From: Dicyema japonicum
Lineage: Eukaryota; Dicyemida; Rhombozoa; Dicyemidae
Direction of reading: 5' to 3'
NCBI GenBank assembly: GCA_011109175.1
Contig: RDEW01000029.1
Span: forward strand, 406,158 to 470,157
DNA length: 64,000 nt
Positions 43,900-54,172 of this stretch are shown piece by piece; position 1 is the stretch's first letter; every line of letters begins with the position of its first letter. The notes under the pieces were generated by a model. The model saw nothing but the letters and a program-made list of their open reading frames with translations. It was not told the DNA's origin and made no database searches. The translations under genes and the position numbers were made by a program.

Positions 43900-44960
43900 T
43901 TTATTAATTAAATTATTTACCGTTTTCGATCACTTCGAATCGTGACCTGTGAATATTTTCATCATCATTGTTATTGAGAAAACAATTATCTCCCTCAATT
44001 TTGGTAACTTCATAGATGGTACAGTCAAGCTCATCGTACAGTGTCATTGTACGATGAGCTGGATTTTCGCCATGATCTCCTTTTTTAAAGACCTTGTCAC
44101 CAACTTTTAAAGTTTCTTCGTCGTTTCTTCATTAATTTTTCAATCATTTTTGGGGCTGTTACTTTGGTATATATTCGTGCCTTATCCCTTGCTTCATCCA
44201 TTTCATAAGACAGAAAATTCGACAAATCCTCCGGAATAGCTTCCTGTGGATACTTACATCCCACAAAAATGAAAAATGACATTTGTTTCGTTGTCTCGTG
44301 TATCGACTTGTTGTAATCAAAAACAATTTTTTTAATTAAGAAAATAACTCCCAAACTCTCCACTGGAAGCGAATGTAAAAGAAATCCATTTTTTATTGAT
44401 TGGTTAAAGCTAAATTTATAATTTCTTTTTTTATTTCTCTAGTTGACCTTGTATCCATGAAGCACGCGGTCTAGCAAAGACATATTTGATCCGTAGCTCC
44501 ATTAACATGTCAGTCATCAATTTATTTTTAAATTCTATTCCGTTGTCCGTGTGTAGTAATAACGGGGGGCCATATGTATAAAAACTTTTTGAAAAGTTTT
44601 AACTACTTCCTTTGAATTTTTTGAGTAGTTTCGACCATACCAAGTTTGCTGAAACAATCAACAACTGTCAAAAGTTACAAAAAATAAATGAAAAAAATAC
44701 CCATGAATAACCCAAGTTTTTGTCTGAATAACGTCGCAAATCGATCAGATCGGCTATATATCCGTCTCGTGCGAATTTTGCAACAATTGGTGTGTGTTAT
44801 CGGAGGTTTTGTTTCCAAAAGCCTCTTAGACAGACAAAATGGACACCGCTTTACAATATCTCCAATTTCGTTCTTTGTCACATTGTAGTACAGCTTTTTC
44901 AAAATACTAAAAACTCTGTTCCTGCCCATGTGAGATTTGTTGTGTTCAGACATAGACTAA
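43900..44960 (-). pseudogene. KRBA2/Ginger-like integrase 1, decayed
   Basis: From 44,953 downward: HNKSHMGRNRVFSILKKLYY with CPFCLSK (His-His-Cys-Cys zinc domain), IADLIDLRRYSDKNLGYSW (start of the core), PLLLHTDNGIEFKN (second catalytic Asp) and ARPRASWIQGQLEK (catalytic Glu region); the C-terminal domain reads NLKVGDKVFKKGDHGENPA near 44.1 kb. At least three frame breaks. The arrangement is that of integrases of KRBA2/GIN-related elements, not of a bacterial IS. Confidence 0.7.
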
Positions 44961-45580
44961 AAACTTAAAGATCGAAAGTTAATCGTTTTAGCTCTAGTTC
45001 GTCGTTTGCAAAAAATCGTAATTTATTATTTGTTTCCTACATGAGCAATTATAAATATACCTAGATATATGGCACATCGTTTTCAAACGTAAAACTACTG
45101 GCAAGTCTTTTATAACTCCTCTTATCGGATATTGCCAGATCTGAAAAGAACAAGTCAGATTCTTTAAATTCCTTAATTATTTTCAGATCGTGAAGAAAAA
45201 TCGAACAACAAAAACCATCGATCGCATATTGATAAAAGCGTGGTAAATAAATTTTAAATAATTTAAATTAATTATTATTAAGAAACAATTTATATATTAA
45301 AAACTAAGTATTTTGATACTGTACCCATTCATTCTTCAATTTTATTTTTTCCAAAAAATTAAAAAAAAGAAGTAATTATTTTAAAATAAAAAATATATAT
45401 TTGTGATCCTTATCCAAAACGAACAAAAATATACAATTATTTTTTTAAATGATAAAAATAATTGACCATGTGTGGGCCGATACCATATACGTACAGGGCC
45501 GTGACATATTATTACCATCTTACAATATTTTACTTAAATCATCCTCATTCTTTATTTTTTGAGAAAATCTTAGGGTAAAT
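44961..45580. other. AT-rich stretch without recognised gene
   Basis: Very A/T-rich, no coding or repeat signal apart from the outermost left arm of the Merlin-type element near its right border. Confidence 0.35.
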
Positions 45581-45589
45581 TTGTTGATC

Positions 45590-46800
45590 ATTATCCAATT
45601 CGGTTCTTTTTCAATACATGCTTCATGAAAAAAGGCTCTAAATGAATTAATGAAATTTTTTTTGAATATTAGATCTAAAAATTAAAAAAATGAACAATGC
45701 CGAATTTGTAAATATTATTATAAATTTTTTAAAATAAATTTTGAATTTTCTACCGGTTTGTTGGGATGAGTGATATAGTTGTTATGCGAAAATATTTTAA
45801 ACTGAAAAACTACGAACTTCCACATTCAGAAATGGAGTCAGTTGCTTTACTTCAGGAGGTTCGAATCTTTCCGAAAGAAAGGAAATGCCTTAAAGGACAT
45901 TTGATGACCCTATGATAGCATGTTCTCTAAGAGAAAAAACAATGCAGGAAAGATTCTTCCTCAACAATGGGTGTTTGGGGGAATTTGTCGGGGAAGTAAA
46001 AACTGTTTCCTAGAGATGGTTCCTGATCGGTCGAAAAGAAATCTAACAGCGGCTATAGAGCGAAATATCGCACCGGTATGAGTGATACACACTGACAAAT
46101 GGAAGGGTAATTGTAATAATATATTCTTGGAAATAGGTTATTCAACGCCAGATCTTAATGCTCTTGCCTATGTGAACCTCAAATTTAATCACAGGTTTAT
46201 CGAAATTCGTTTATAAATTTGCAGACGAAATTTTATAGACCCGAGGACAGGTGCACATAAGCATACTGTTGAGAAATTCACAAAAAAATTAAATAGGAAA
46301 ATTTAGACTGTGGGAAAGCGCAGAATGCCGCAATAAAAGACAAAGACGTATCGCGAGTCACTTCAGTGGTTCACATTTTGCAGGTATTAAATACTCGAGT
46401 TATTTTGTAGAATTTTTCTGGAGAAGGCAAGTGAGCCTTTTGGAAAACTCCTTCGATGAATTAATAGATGCGATCGTCAGATATTGTGCACCGAACATCA
46501 CGCTGCAGAGAAACAAGTTACTTATTTTTGTAATAATGACATTTTTTTGCTAAAGGAATGATTATAAGCATCTACGATTTCTTCATAGGTAGAGGGTCGT
46601 TAATACCTCAGCTTTGACTTTTTCGGTATCGTTTTAACACCACTAAGTCGTAAAGATTCAAAATTTTATTTAAAAAAATTTATCATAATATTTACAAATT
46701 CGGCATTGTTCAATTTTTTTCATTAATTCATTAAAAAAATTCTTTAATTTATTTAGAGCATTATTTCGTGAAGAATGTATTGCAAAAGTATCTAACCCAA
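45590..46800 (+). mobile_element. Merlin-type (IS1016-like) DNA transposon with long terminal inverted repeats
   Basis: A roughly 140-bp inverted repeat frames the transposase. CAATACATGCTTCATGAAA, GCTCTAAATGAATTAATGAA and GAACAATGCCGAATTTGTAA at 45,615-45,705 return inverted at 46,700-46,790 as TTACAAATTCGGCATTGTTC, TTAATTTATTTAGAGC and GTGAAGAATGTATTG. The coding region sits between them at 45,766-46,500. The exact outer ends and the 8-9 bp target duplication could not be fixed, because a telomere-like tract follows the right arm. Confidence 0.7.
45766..46500 (+). pseudogene. Merlin transposase with 27-30 nt introns, internally deleted
   Basis: From ATG 45766: LLQEVRIFPKERKCLKGHLM (N-terminal zinc-ribbon type start), then a gap, then DSMFSKRKNNAGK (first Asp), WVFGGICRGSKNCFLEMVPD, VIHTDKWKG (second Asp), NFIDPRTGAHKHTVEKF (catalytic Glu region) and EFFWRRQV. 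GT...AG introns at 46107-46136, 46195-46224 and 46384-46410 restore WKG-YST, NHR-RNF and FA-EFFW, joining codons exactly. A TGA before VIHTD, a frameshift near 46,300 and loss of about 75 residues after the zinc part make it inactive. Family: DDE superfamily of IS1595/Merlin. Confidence 0.75.
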
Positions 46801-46885
46801 ATCCCTAACCCTAATCTATAACCCAAAATATAAACCCTAACTTTTATCCTTAAACCTAAAAATATCATAAAACCTATCCCTTAAC
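46795..46885 (+). repeat. Telomere-like tract next to the Merlin right arm
   Basis: TAACCCAAATCCCTAACCCTA, ATAACCC, AAACCCTAACTT and ATCCTTAAACC; degenerate CCCTAA repeats over about 90 bp. Confidence 0.6.
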
Positions 46886-47055
46886 CATGTCTAATTTTAA
46901 TTATAACTTTGACGTCCCTTTCCTAAAAAATAGCGCTAAGTCTAACATACCCAATACACAACATCAACTCTAATCAATATATCTGATTCGTAATCAACAA
47001 CTTAATCTAATCTCCAAGCCAAAAAGATTAAAAAATTTCTTGAATGGAAAGTCAT

Positions 47056-48209
47056 TTAAAATAATCTTCTAATTCGGCTTTGGTGGACTATTATTATTTC
47101 CGAGTTGCCACCATCTATGTGGACCATAGTTCCTTGTATATCCTCTACTAGATAAACTGTAGTGTCCAAGTGCTCATATAATTGACCTTTTTTCGTTGTT
47201 TGATTGTAGTCACAGTCAATTCGTAGAATAACCCTGTCTCCTACATTCAACGATTCTTATCATTTTTCTATCTTCTTTTTTTTCTGCAGCTACCAAAGTA
47301 TGCCTTCGTACAGGTCTTCACAAAGATAGGTCTTCGTCTTCTTCATACTGTAGTAATCTATTTAAGCGTTCATCATATATTCCTTGCGGATAATCCACTC
47401 CATTAAATATCTTGAAAAGAGCATGTTTGGTGGTTTCGAGTTTGGTAATATTGTAGCTGAATACAATATCTCCCAGACTGGATTGATATTTTCCCAGAGT
47501 TCCACCAGTAGAAGAAACGGATGATAACCATTTTTAAGAGATCGATTTAATCTATACATTATCATATAAATGATACCTCTCTACCTGGCCTTGAACGCAC
47601 GGTGCTCTTGGTCGTACAAAAATATGTTTAACATTTAGCCTGTTACAAATTTCTCTGAGAAAAGAGTTTCTGAACTCCAAAACATTGTCTGTTTGAAGTA
47701 TAATAGGTGGTCCATGGGTATAAAAAAATTTCTGGAAAATCTGAGATATTTCTTCAGTTGTTTTTGATTTAGCCATATCTACAATAGCAGAATTCGAAAA
47801 AGAATCAACAATTACAAAAATCTAAATGTAAACTGAAGAAATATTACACAAGAATATTCGTTATTCAAACTGGAATATCTTCTCAGATCCATCAAATCAG
47901 CAATATACCTATCACGCGAATATTCCACAATGATAGCAGTAATTGGAGGACTAGTCTCACTAAGTCTTTTGGTCTGACAGTAGACACATTTTTTAGGGCA
48001 TCTGCAACTTCTACACGAGTTAAATTGTAGATCTTTTTTTTTAGCAAACTAAATAAACGATCTCTCCCCATATGTGCTAAATTGTGTTCATTCTCATGAT
48101 TAAAAGGAAAAAATACTATTATAAATTGTTGTTTCAGTTTTGCTACTTTCTCACAAAAAATCGCTGAAATAATTTGTTGCCCTAATCCTATTAAAATCGA
48201 ATTACTCAA
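47056..48209 (-). pseudogene. KRBA2/Ginger-like integrase 2, with two tiny introns
   Basis: Downward from about 48,100: HNLAHMGRDRLFSLLKKK and KCVYCQTKRLSETSPPITA (zinc domain), RYIADLMDLRRYSS, IFVIVDSFSNSAIVDMAKSK (first catalytic Asp), PPIILQTDNVLEF (second Asp; Val where Gly is usual) and CVQGQVER-LNRSLK (catalytic Glu), then the C-terminal NVGDRVILRIDCDY domain at 47.25 kb. Introns 47822-47847 (26 nt) and 47552-47576 (25 nt), both GT...AG, restore SC-IFVIV and VER-LNRSL. Single-base frame shifts lie in short A runs near 48,000 and 47,530. The element ends are not recognised. Confidence 0.75.
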
Positions 48210-48559
48210 TAATAGACTATATCGTCCTCAAAAACTAGCAATGGGGCTAATCTCCAAATGCGCTGTTTACTCTTTCTTGAAAGCGATGCATCAAGATATC
48301 CACTTTCTAGATATTCGATTATCTGACGCAACTAATACATTTTCAACTTAAAGCTTTAACCATGTGCAGAAATTAATAAATTTTTATTTTATATTTAAAT
48401 ATTAATAACGTTTTTTTTGTTAATTAAGAATAATAAAATAACATTAAAATGACACTCTATTCATATTGACTGATTTTTTTGCTACTTTATGTTTTCAAAT
48501 ATTAACGATTTTAACTAAAAATTACACCATTTAACTTAGAAAATTCTGAATTATCCAGA

Positions 48560-49170
48560 GAACTAATTTTTATTTTTATTGGTTTTTTGTGGAGTTCCAC
48601 GTACGGACAGTGACAGTTATTATTTCAGCAGTAAGCTCCATGCCATTCTCACTTTGCATTATTTGCGGTGCTCCAAACATTAAAAAATATTGACAATTTG
48701 AAAAGCAACTTTTCCAGCACATTTTTGTTTTTGAGCGCGAAGGATACAAAATTTGGTTATATGATCTTAATGGACTAAAATCCAATAATAATGGTCGAAT
48801 GATAAAGATGACATGTCAATCAGATCAACCTGCGACGAGATAAAAAGTCTTTCGATAAAATTGGACGAACACTAGATTTTGATTTTGATCTGATTCTCTT
48901 TTTCTGACAATTGAATGCAAAATGACTTATATAAAGCAATTGTCTGACGAGAAATTTTGCTATATTTTTAGCCAGTTCATTGATCATTCTATCACGTCCA
49001 CCACGTCCAGCTTGTATGTCAGCTTTCTTGTAATATCGAAAAGTTCTTCTACGTAAACATAATATTTCGGAATTTCTTCTTCCGTGTTTCGTTTATATAT
49101 GAGTCTTTCAGAATCTCCACATTCAAGTACTTTGTATTTTTTTCAAATATATGATAATTTTTTCTTGATC
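48560..49170 (-). pseudogene. KRBA2-like integrase 3, decayed
   Basis: Downward from 49,150: ECGDSERLIYKRNTEEEIPK, GRGGRDRMINELAKNIAKF with NCQKKR (zinc domain; the expected His is Arg), QVDLIDMSSLSFDHYYWIL in shifted frames, and IFLMFGAPQIMQSENGMELT (second catalytic Asp replaced by Glu). This one is closer to KRBA2/SCAND3-type integrases than the other two. Frame breaks and lost catalytic residues make it inactive. Confidence 0.65.
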
Positions 49171-49780
49171 TCTTTGAATTGTTTAAATTCATTTAAAATT
49201 TTTCGATGATTGAAAAATATTCATCTTTAAAAATAAATGAGTAATTCTTATTTCCAATATGTTTCAATTTTTCCAAAAAATTGTTGCTCCAAACTTTGTT
49301 TCATTGGATAATTCATAAATAGGGCGATTTGTATTTTGACTTTATATATTCTAAATTTTAACATAAAAACTTTACTTTATTGACTTTAAAATTTCAAAAT
49401 TTTGACCATTTTTGACATTATGACAAATTTATCTAAAAATTTTTTTTTTAAATATGAAAAAACTAATCAAAAACTTTATTAAAATATGGAATAATGTAAT
49501 TCAAAACGTTTCTATGTAAAAAAAATTTTCGGTATTTAGATAATAATTTTACAATATAAAAATTTTTATTGAATAATATTGATGTGGAAGAGAATTTTTC
49601 GAATAGTCGTATAAGCATTGAGAAGTATTGTTTTTTCATTTTTGTAATAGAAAAAACTTATTGATAGAAAATATACATCTTTATTTCACATAAATCGTTA
49701 CTAAAATCTAATTTTTGAATATTCTAACTGCGTATTCTACTGTAAAGTGAGTTTTTGCTATCATACTTATAAATTTATTT
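49171..49780. other. AT-rich stretch without recognised gene
   Basis: Mostly A/T; no coding or repeat match seen. It marks the left border of the tandem array. Confidence 0.35.
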
Positions 49781-49781
49781 T

Positions 49782-51665
49782 TATTTTAATAACCCCGGGA
49801 ACACCGAGAAAGAAAGACAAAAAATCAAACAGTTAGGTGATCCCAGTCCTCGCAATCAATTGTGCCATTCGACGTGTGTGATCTTCCATCGTCCCCACTA
49901 CTTTCTGGAAGAACCTTCTCTCGGTCATGCAGAGGAATCCTGATCTGGGAGGGAAATTTCTTATCCAATCGGTTTTCTCTTCCCATGGAAAGGATCGGGC
50001 GAAGCGGATTTTCATCTTCCTCACAGACGCGAAAAATCCGGAGCCACGACTACGGATCTTAACTTCCATGAGTAGTGGTGAGTCGACTGTTGATCCATTA
50101 CGTGGGCAAAGCATACTAATTGTTTTCTGGTGTATCGAGTTGACTCTTTGGACCAAAGACTCCGATGGCGCGAATCTCCATGCAACGGAGGCATACTCAA
50201 CGGCAGGCGCGATTGTTTGTTGGTATAGGGTAGAAACGTTAAAATCCATTTTCCTCGTAATCTTTCGGACAAGGGCGCGTAAAACGTTAACTTTCTGGAG
50301 GCCCCTGGTAATCATGTCTTTAGCGTGGGAGTTGAAATTGAGTAGACTGTCGTACTTGACTCCAAGGACAGTGGGGACATTGTCACTGGAATCCGAGTGG
50401 GACCAATAAAGATACTCGGTTCATCCTTAGAACGACGGTCCGAAGTGAAAGTGGAACAGATGGATTTGGTTGCAGAAATCGTAAGTCGATTGCCAACAAT
50501 CCAATCGTGGAGACTGTTCAATTTGCCTGAGTTTAAAGGATGCGACTTGCGTCGAGCGGTTCCGTATTGCAATGACTACATCGTCTGCGTAGGATAATAG
50601 CAGGGAATCTTCGTCTCCATCATTAGGTAGGTCGTGTAGGAATAGGTTGAATAGAATTGGTAAAAGTGGAAACCCCTGGGGTACCCCGTTCGGTAGTAAT
50701 CATGATCTATATCTGAGATCACCACTGACTACTCTTTCACGTCTTCCAGACAAAAAGTTAGCCAGCCATAATTTCATATTCGGACGAATATTAGTAGAAA
50801 ATATTTTTCCAACCAGGATTTTCCTCGAAACAGTGTCAAAGGCTTTGTTGATGTCAATAGAAACGAAGATTGTGCGTTTGTGAGGCAGGGGATGGGTGTT
50901 AAACCGTCTGCAATGAACTGCGATAGGGTAGCCAAGTATGTAGCGGTGGACCTACAGCGGAGGAAACCATGTTAAAATATAGGACGTGGAAGATACGGAA
51001 TAATGACTGATAATACAAGTTTCTCCATAATTTTTGACAGTGTGCAGGTAACGGAAATAGGCCTGTAGGAGGCATGTTCAGTCTCTGGTTTCCCAGCTTT
51101 CAATATCGGTCTGATGATAGAATTCTTCCAAATCTTAGGAATAATATTATAGTTAATGGACAGGTTGTATATTTGCGTGAGGTAGCCAATTGAGTAGTGG
51201 CTTAGGTGTTTTAGGTGAATAGAAGATACTTTGTCAGGCCCGCACGCCCGTGAGCTCTTTAATCTGGTGATCACATCCAAGACTTGGTCATCTCTGAATA
51301 GTTCGTGATAAGGTTCCTTCTTCGGTTTATGGGCATGCACCTTAATGTCTAGGTGTTTTGAGAATGGTTTGAAGCTAATTCCAGCGTAATGTTTCATAAG
51401 GGAGTTAGGATTTAGGTGGCATAAGTGTTCAAAAGAAGACTTTCCGGTTCCGTCTGCATCATCCAGCTCCGACTTGACTTGTTTAAGAGTTTTCCAGAAA
51501 TGTCGGGATGTACTTTTCCTGTCGAGGTGGTTAACTAAGATGCTGCCATCTCTTGTCCTTGTGTTCTTTTATGCTCTAAGAGATCCTTATTTGGTTTTCT
51601 TGTTAGTTGTCTGAAGGCTGTCAAAGACTTCAGTCCAACAGATGGCATCTCTTCAGCCGGTCTCA
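49782..51665 (-). mobile_element. LINE A, array copy 1 (RT and complete 3' end)
   Basis: Downward from 51,397: HKPKKEPYHELFRDDQVLDV, SSRACGPDKVSSIHLKHLSH, IRPILKAGKPE, then (shifted) TIFVSIDINKAFDTVSRKIL (first Asp), PNGVPQGFPLLPILFNLFLH in plus-strand complement, LSYADDVVIAIRN (YADD), and the C-terminal ORF 49,833-50,315 (TLYQQTIAPAVEYASVAWRF, RMAQLIARTGIT and stop). It is the only array copy with the full 3' end (GTGATCCCAG on the minus strand, then a TTATTAAAATAAAA tail). The endonuclease is missing beyond the linker. Confidence 0.85.
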
Positions 51666-52235
51666 TTCTGACCTGAACTATTTTTGGTAGATATCCGTAA
51701 ATATTCTAGACTATGCATAGAAGGAATTAACATAAATCCAATACATCCAGTAGGTTTTGTAAACTTTAATGTTCAATATATGCAAAGAAAATAATATCCG
51801 AGTAAGCATTAGTGACCTCATTGAGTCTAGAGTAGATGGAATGAGAAAATCAGATATTTTATAGTAGCACCTAGTAATAAAAATGATAGACCTGTTAGAT
51901 TGAAATGTTTCATTGATGAAAGATTAAACAAAAAGCTGTTTTTAGAAAATTCGTGAGTTTATAAAAAAATTAAGCAGGACATTTTCTAATAACAGTCTTA
52001 ACCTATTCAACTACCTTCCTCATTGATCGAGGCATAGCAGTTGACGACACATTAGTTTCTCCGTTATCAAAAAACATGCTACGATCCTGAAGTAGACACA
52101 GCTTTTCCTCGGTTATAGGAGAGTGACTTCTATGCACTAGCCATCCAGAGGATTCTGCAATATTCAATTCTGTGTCTTTAAACACTGAAATAAAATAGTG
52201 TGCTGAGGCTTCTTCTTAATTTTTCCCGATAGATA
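51666..52235 (+). repeat. Spacer X, array unit 1
   Basis: Repeated at about 58,856-59,425 and 63,728-64,000, and in part at 26.8-26.96 and 28.72-28.8 kb. A 60-codon minus frame (52003-52185) recurs at 59190-59372 but has no recognised domain. Possibly an uncharacterised element. Confidence 0.75.
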
Positions 52236-52640
52236 TTTTTTTATCAATTTCGACATGTTGTATTTCCATCAATTTTGACTTTGTCAAGTCTTTCGCACTT
52301 TCAATGTTGTACTTTTGGGAAATGAATTCTACGATAGTGGTGTTTTTTTAATTCCCGCTATTCTTAGGCATTAATTTGCCTTATGTTCCAAGTCACCATA
52401 TAATTGGAGGATCATTCGTTTGCTTTGTTACTGACAGACTCACGACCTATTCCAAATTTATTTCTTGGTAAAGTCATTCTTTGTTAGCCGGTTGTAAGAA
52501 ATCTGCGGATGTTTTTATCGATCTGTTCAAATTCTGGAGGCTCTATATCAATCAGTGGTTCCCAACCTGGGTTCCGAGGAACCCCAGGGTTCGACGTAGA
52601 CAGTTTTGGGGTTCCGGGAAATTTATTATAAATTATTTAA
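52236..52640 (+). mobile_element. Spacer Y with a hAT left end, array unit 1
   Basis: Unrecognised DNA up to 52,552, then CAGTGGTTCCCAACCTGGGT at 52,553, a typical hAT terminus, with a GGTTCC...GGAACC hairpin-like palindrome inside. The hAT sequence is cut at 52,641 by a Tigger insertion. Repeated at 55,405-55,809 and 59,424-59,828. Confidence 0.65.
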
Positions 52641-53880
52641 TACAGTGCAACCCCGAATTGGGGTAATCTTTCCCAACTTTCAGGTTTTCCACAAAAAAGA
52701 GGGTTTTCCTTAAATTTGGGTCTCCCCAGTTCGACTTCCTACCTTAATAACATAACCAAGACGGATAATTACAATTATTATTTTTTAATAAAAAAATCTG
52801 TTAATTTTAATCGAGTGTTTTTTTCCCCGGGTGGCATAGTGGTTAGGTGTTCGGGCTTAAGTGGCTTAGATTACGGGTTCGAATCTCGCTTCTGTTCACC
52901 TAGTAGAAGGTTCCACGTATCTACGATGCAGGTTTGACGGTGAGGCCCGTCATCAGTGGATACTCACGGCGGAACTGGATTGTCTAGAAAAAACCAACAC
53001 ACAAGAAAATAAAAAAAAGAAGTCAAGAAAATTCCTTGGTTTTTACGATTAGTTAAAATTAACGTGTTGCCCTGCCTATAAGGAGCTATAAATATTATGG
53101 CTCTCGTGAAAAGGCCATTATTATTTGTTTTTTTCGCATGGACTCATATGGCAGAACATAATATTTGCTTTGAATCTATTGACGACCATGGAGGAACTAA
53201 TCGAAAAAAACAAAAATGGACACCAATGCCAAAAAATGCTCATCCGCAACGTACTTGTGTAGAATCAAGGGATCAAACCGAGAAAGCCTTGATCCAATTC
53301 GTCGCGATCACTTAGTTTAGTCTTTTTGGTTTAACAGTGGTCTTTGGAATTGATTAAATTAAAATTAAATCTGTATAAATCAAAGACATTTTCCTGAGTC
53401 TCTTGTTTAATAACATCTAGCAGCATTGTAAAAACGCATTCCGCATTATTTATAACTTGTTGATCATCCAAATGTTCCAGAAATTGATAGCTGCAGTCCT
53501 CTTCATCACTACTATGATCATCCCAGAAGATCTCCAAAATCGCATTTTCCACAATATCCGAATCAATTAGACTTTCTCCGGTGCCTCTTTTTCCCGACAT
53601 TCATATTCCATAGCCTTTTCAAAGCAATGTCGTATTGAAGTTTCTGTAATCTCGCCCATACCAATTTCGAACATGAAATAGCATCTATTTGAGCTACAGG
53701 ATTTTTATCATAGATAATCGTTTTCATTATCCAATTATTGAAACGATTCTAAAATGCATGTATTATTCCTTGGCCACATGGCTAAATAAGGTAGTTGTGT
53801 TTCCTGGAAAAAATATTATCTCAACGTTTGAATATTGGGCAGAAACAGCATTGCATTGTCAATAAATAATGTTATTTTAC
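52641..53880 (-). mobile_element. Tigger 3' part with SINE, array unit 1
   Basis: Starts with TA then CAGTGCAACCCCGAATTGGGG, the terminal repeat. On the minus strand ORF 53,331-53,600 (MSGKRGTGESLIDSDIVENA, then EIFWDDHSSDEEDCSYQFLE) is the acidic C-terminus of the transposase and the frame goes up to the LFIDNA block at 53,870. The remaining 5' two thirds are replaced by LINE A. Repeated at 55,810-57,054 and 59,829-61,073. Confidence 0.8.
52825..53125 (+). mobile_element. Full-length SINE inside Tigger, array unit 1
   Basis: Starts CCCCGGGTGGCATAGTGG (A box), B box GGGTTCGAATCTC near 52,876, body with CATCAGTGGATACTCAC, tail ATTATGGCTCTCGTGAAAAG and ATTATTA. TGTTTTTTT flanks it on both sides (52,816-52,824 and 53,126-53,134). 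The Tigger copy at 36.12 kb has the unfilled site. Confidence 0.88.
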
Positions 53881-54172
53881 TCTCCCCACTACGTCTGTTA
53901 TCTTCCATCGTCCCCACTACTTTCTGGAAGAGCCTTCTCTCGGTCTTGCAGAAGAATCCGATCAGGGAAAGAAATTTCTTATCCAATCGGTTTTCTCTTC
54001 CCATGGAAAGGATCGGGCGAAGCGGATTTTCATCTTCCTCACAGACGCGAAGAAATCCGGAGCCACGACTACGGATCTTAACTTCCATGAGTAGTGGATC
54101 AACTGTTGATCCATTACGTGGGCAAAGCATACTGATTGTTTTCTGGTGTATCGAGTTGACTCTTTGGACCAT
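53816..54172 (-). pseudogene. Fused LINE A C-terminus / Tigger transposase frame, unit 2
   Basis: One open frame runs from LINE A C-terminal sequence (MVQRVNSIHQKTISMLCPRN, ERRLFQKVVGTMEDN) directly into Tigger sequence (KITLFIDNAMLFLPNIQTLR) and stops. The switch is near 53,880. The same fusion is present at 56,990-57,505 and 61,009-61,458. The product would have neither a working RT nor a working transposase. Confidence 0.75.

Noticed and set aside
52829-52905. tRNA gene
   Set aside because: A and B boxes are present, but the sequence is the head of a SINE: it continues into a shared body and LINE-like tail, and no clean acceptor stem can be drawn.
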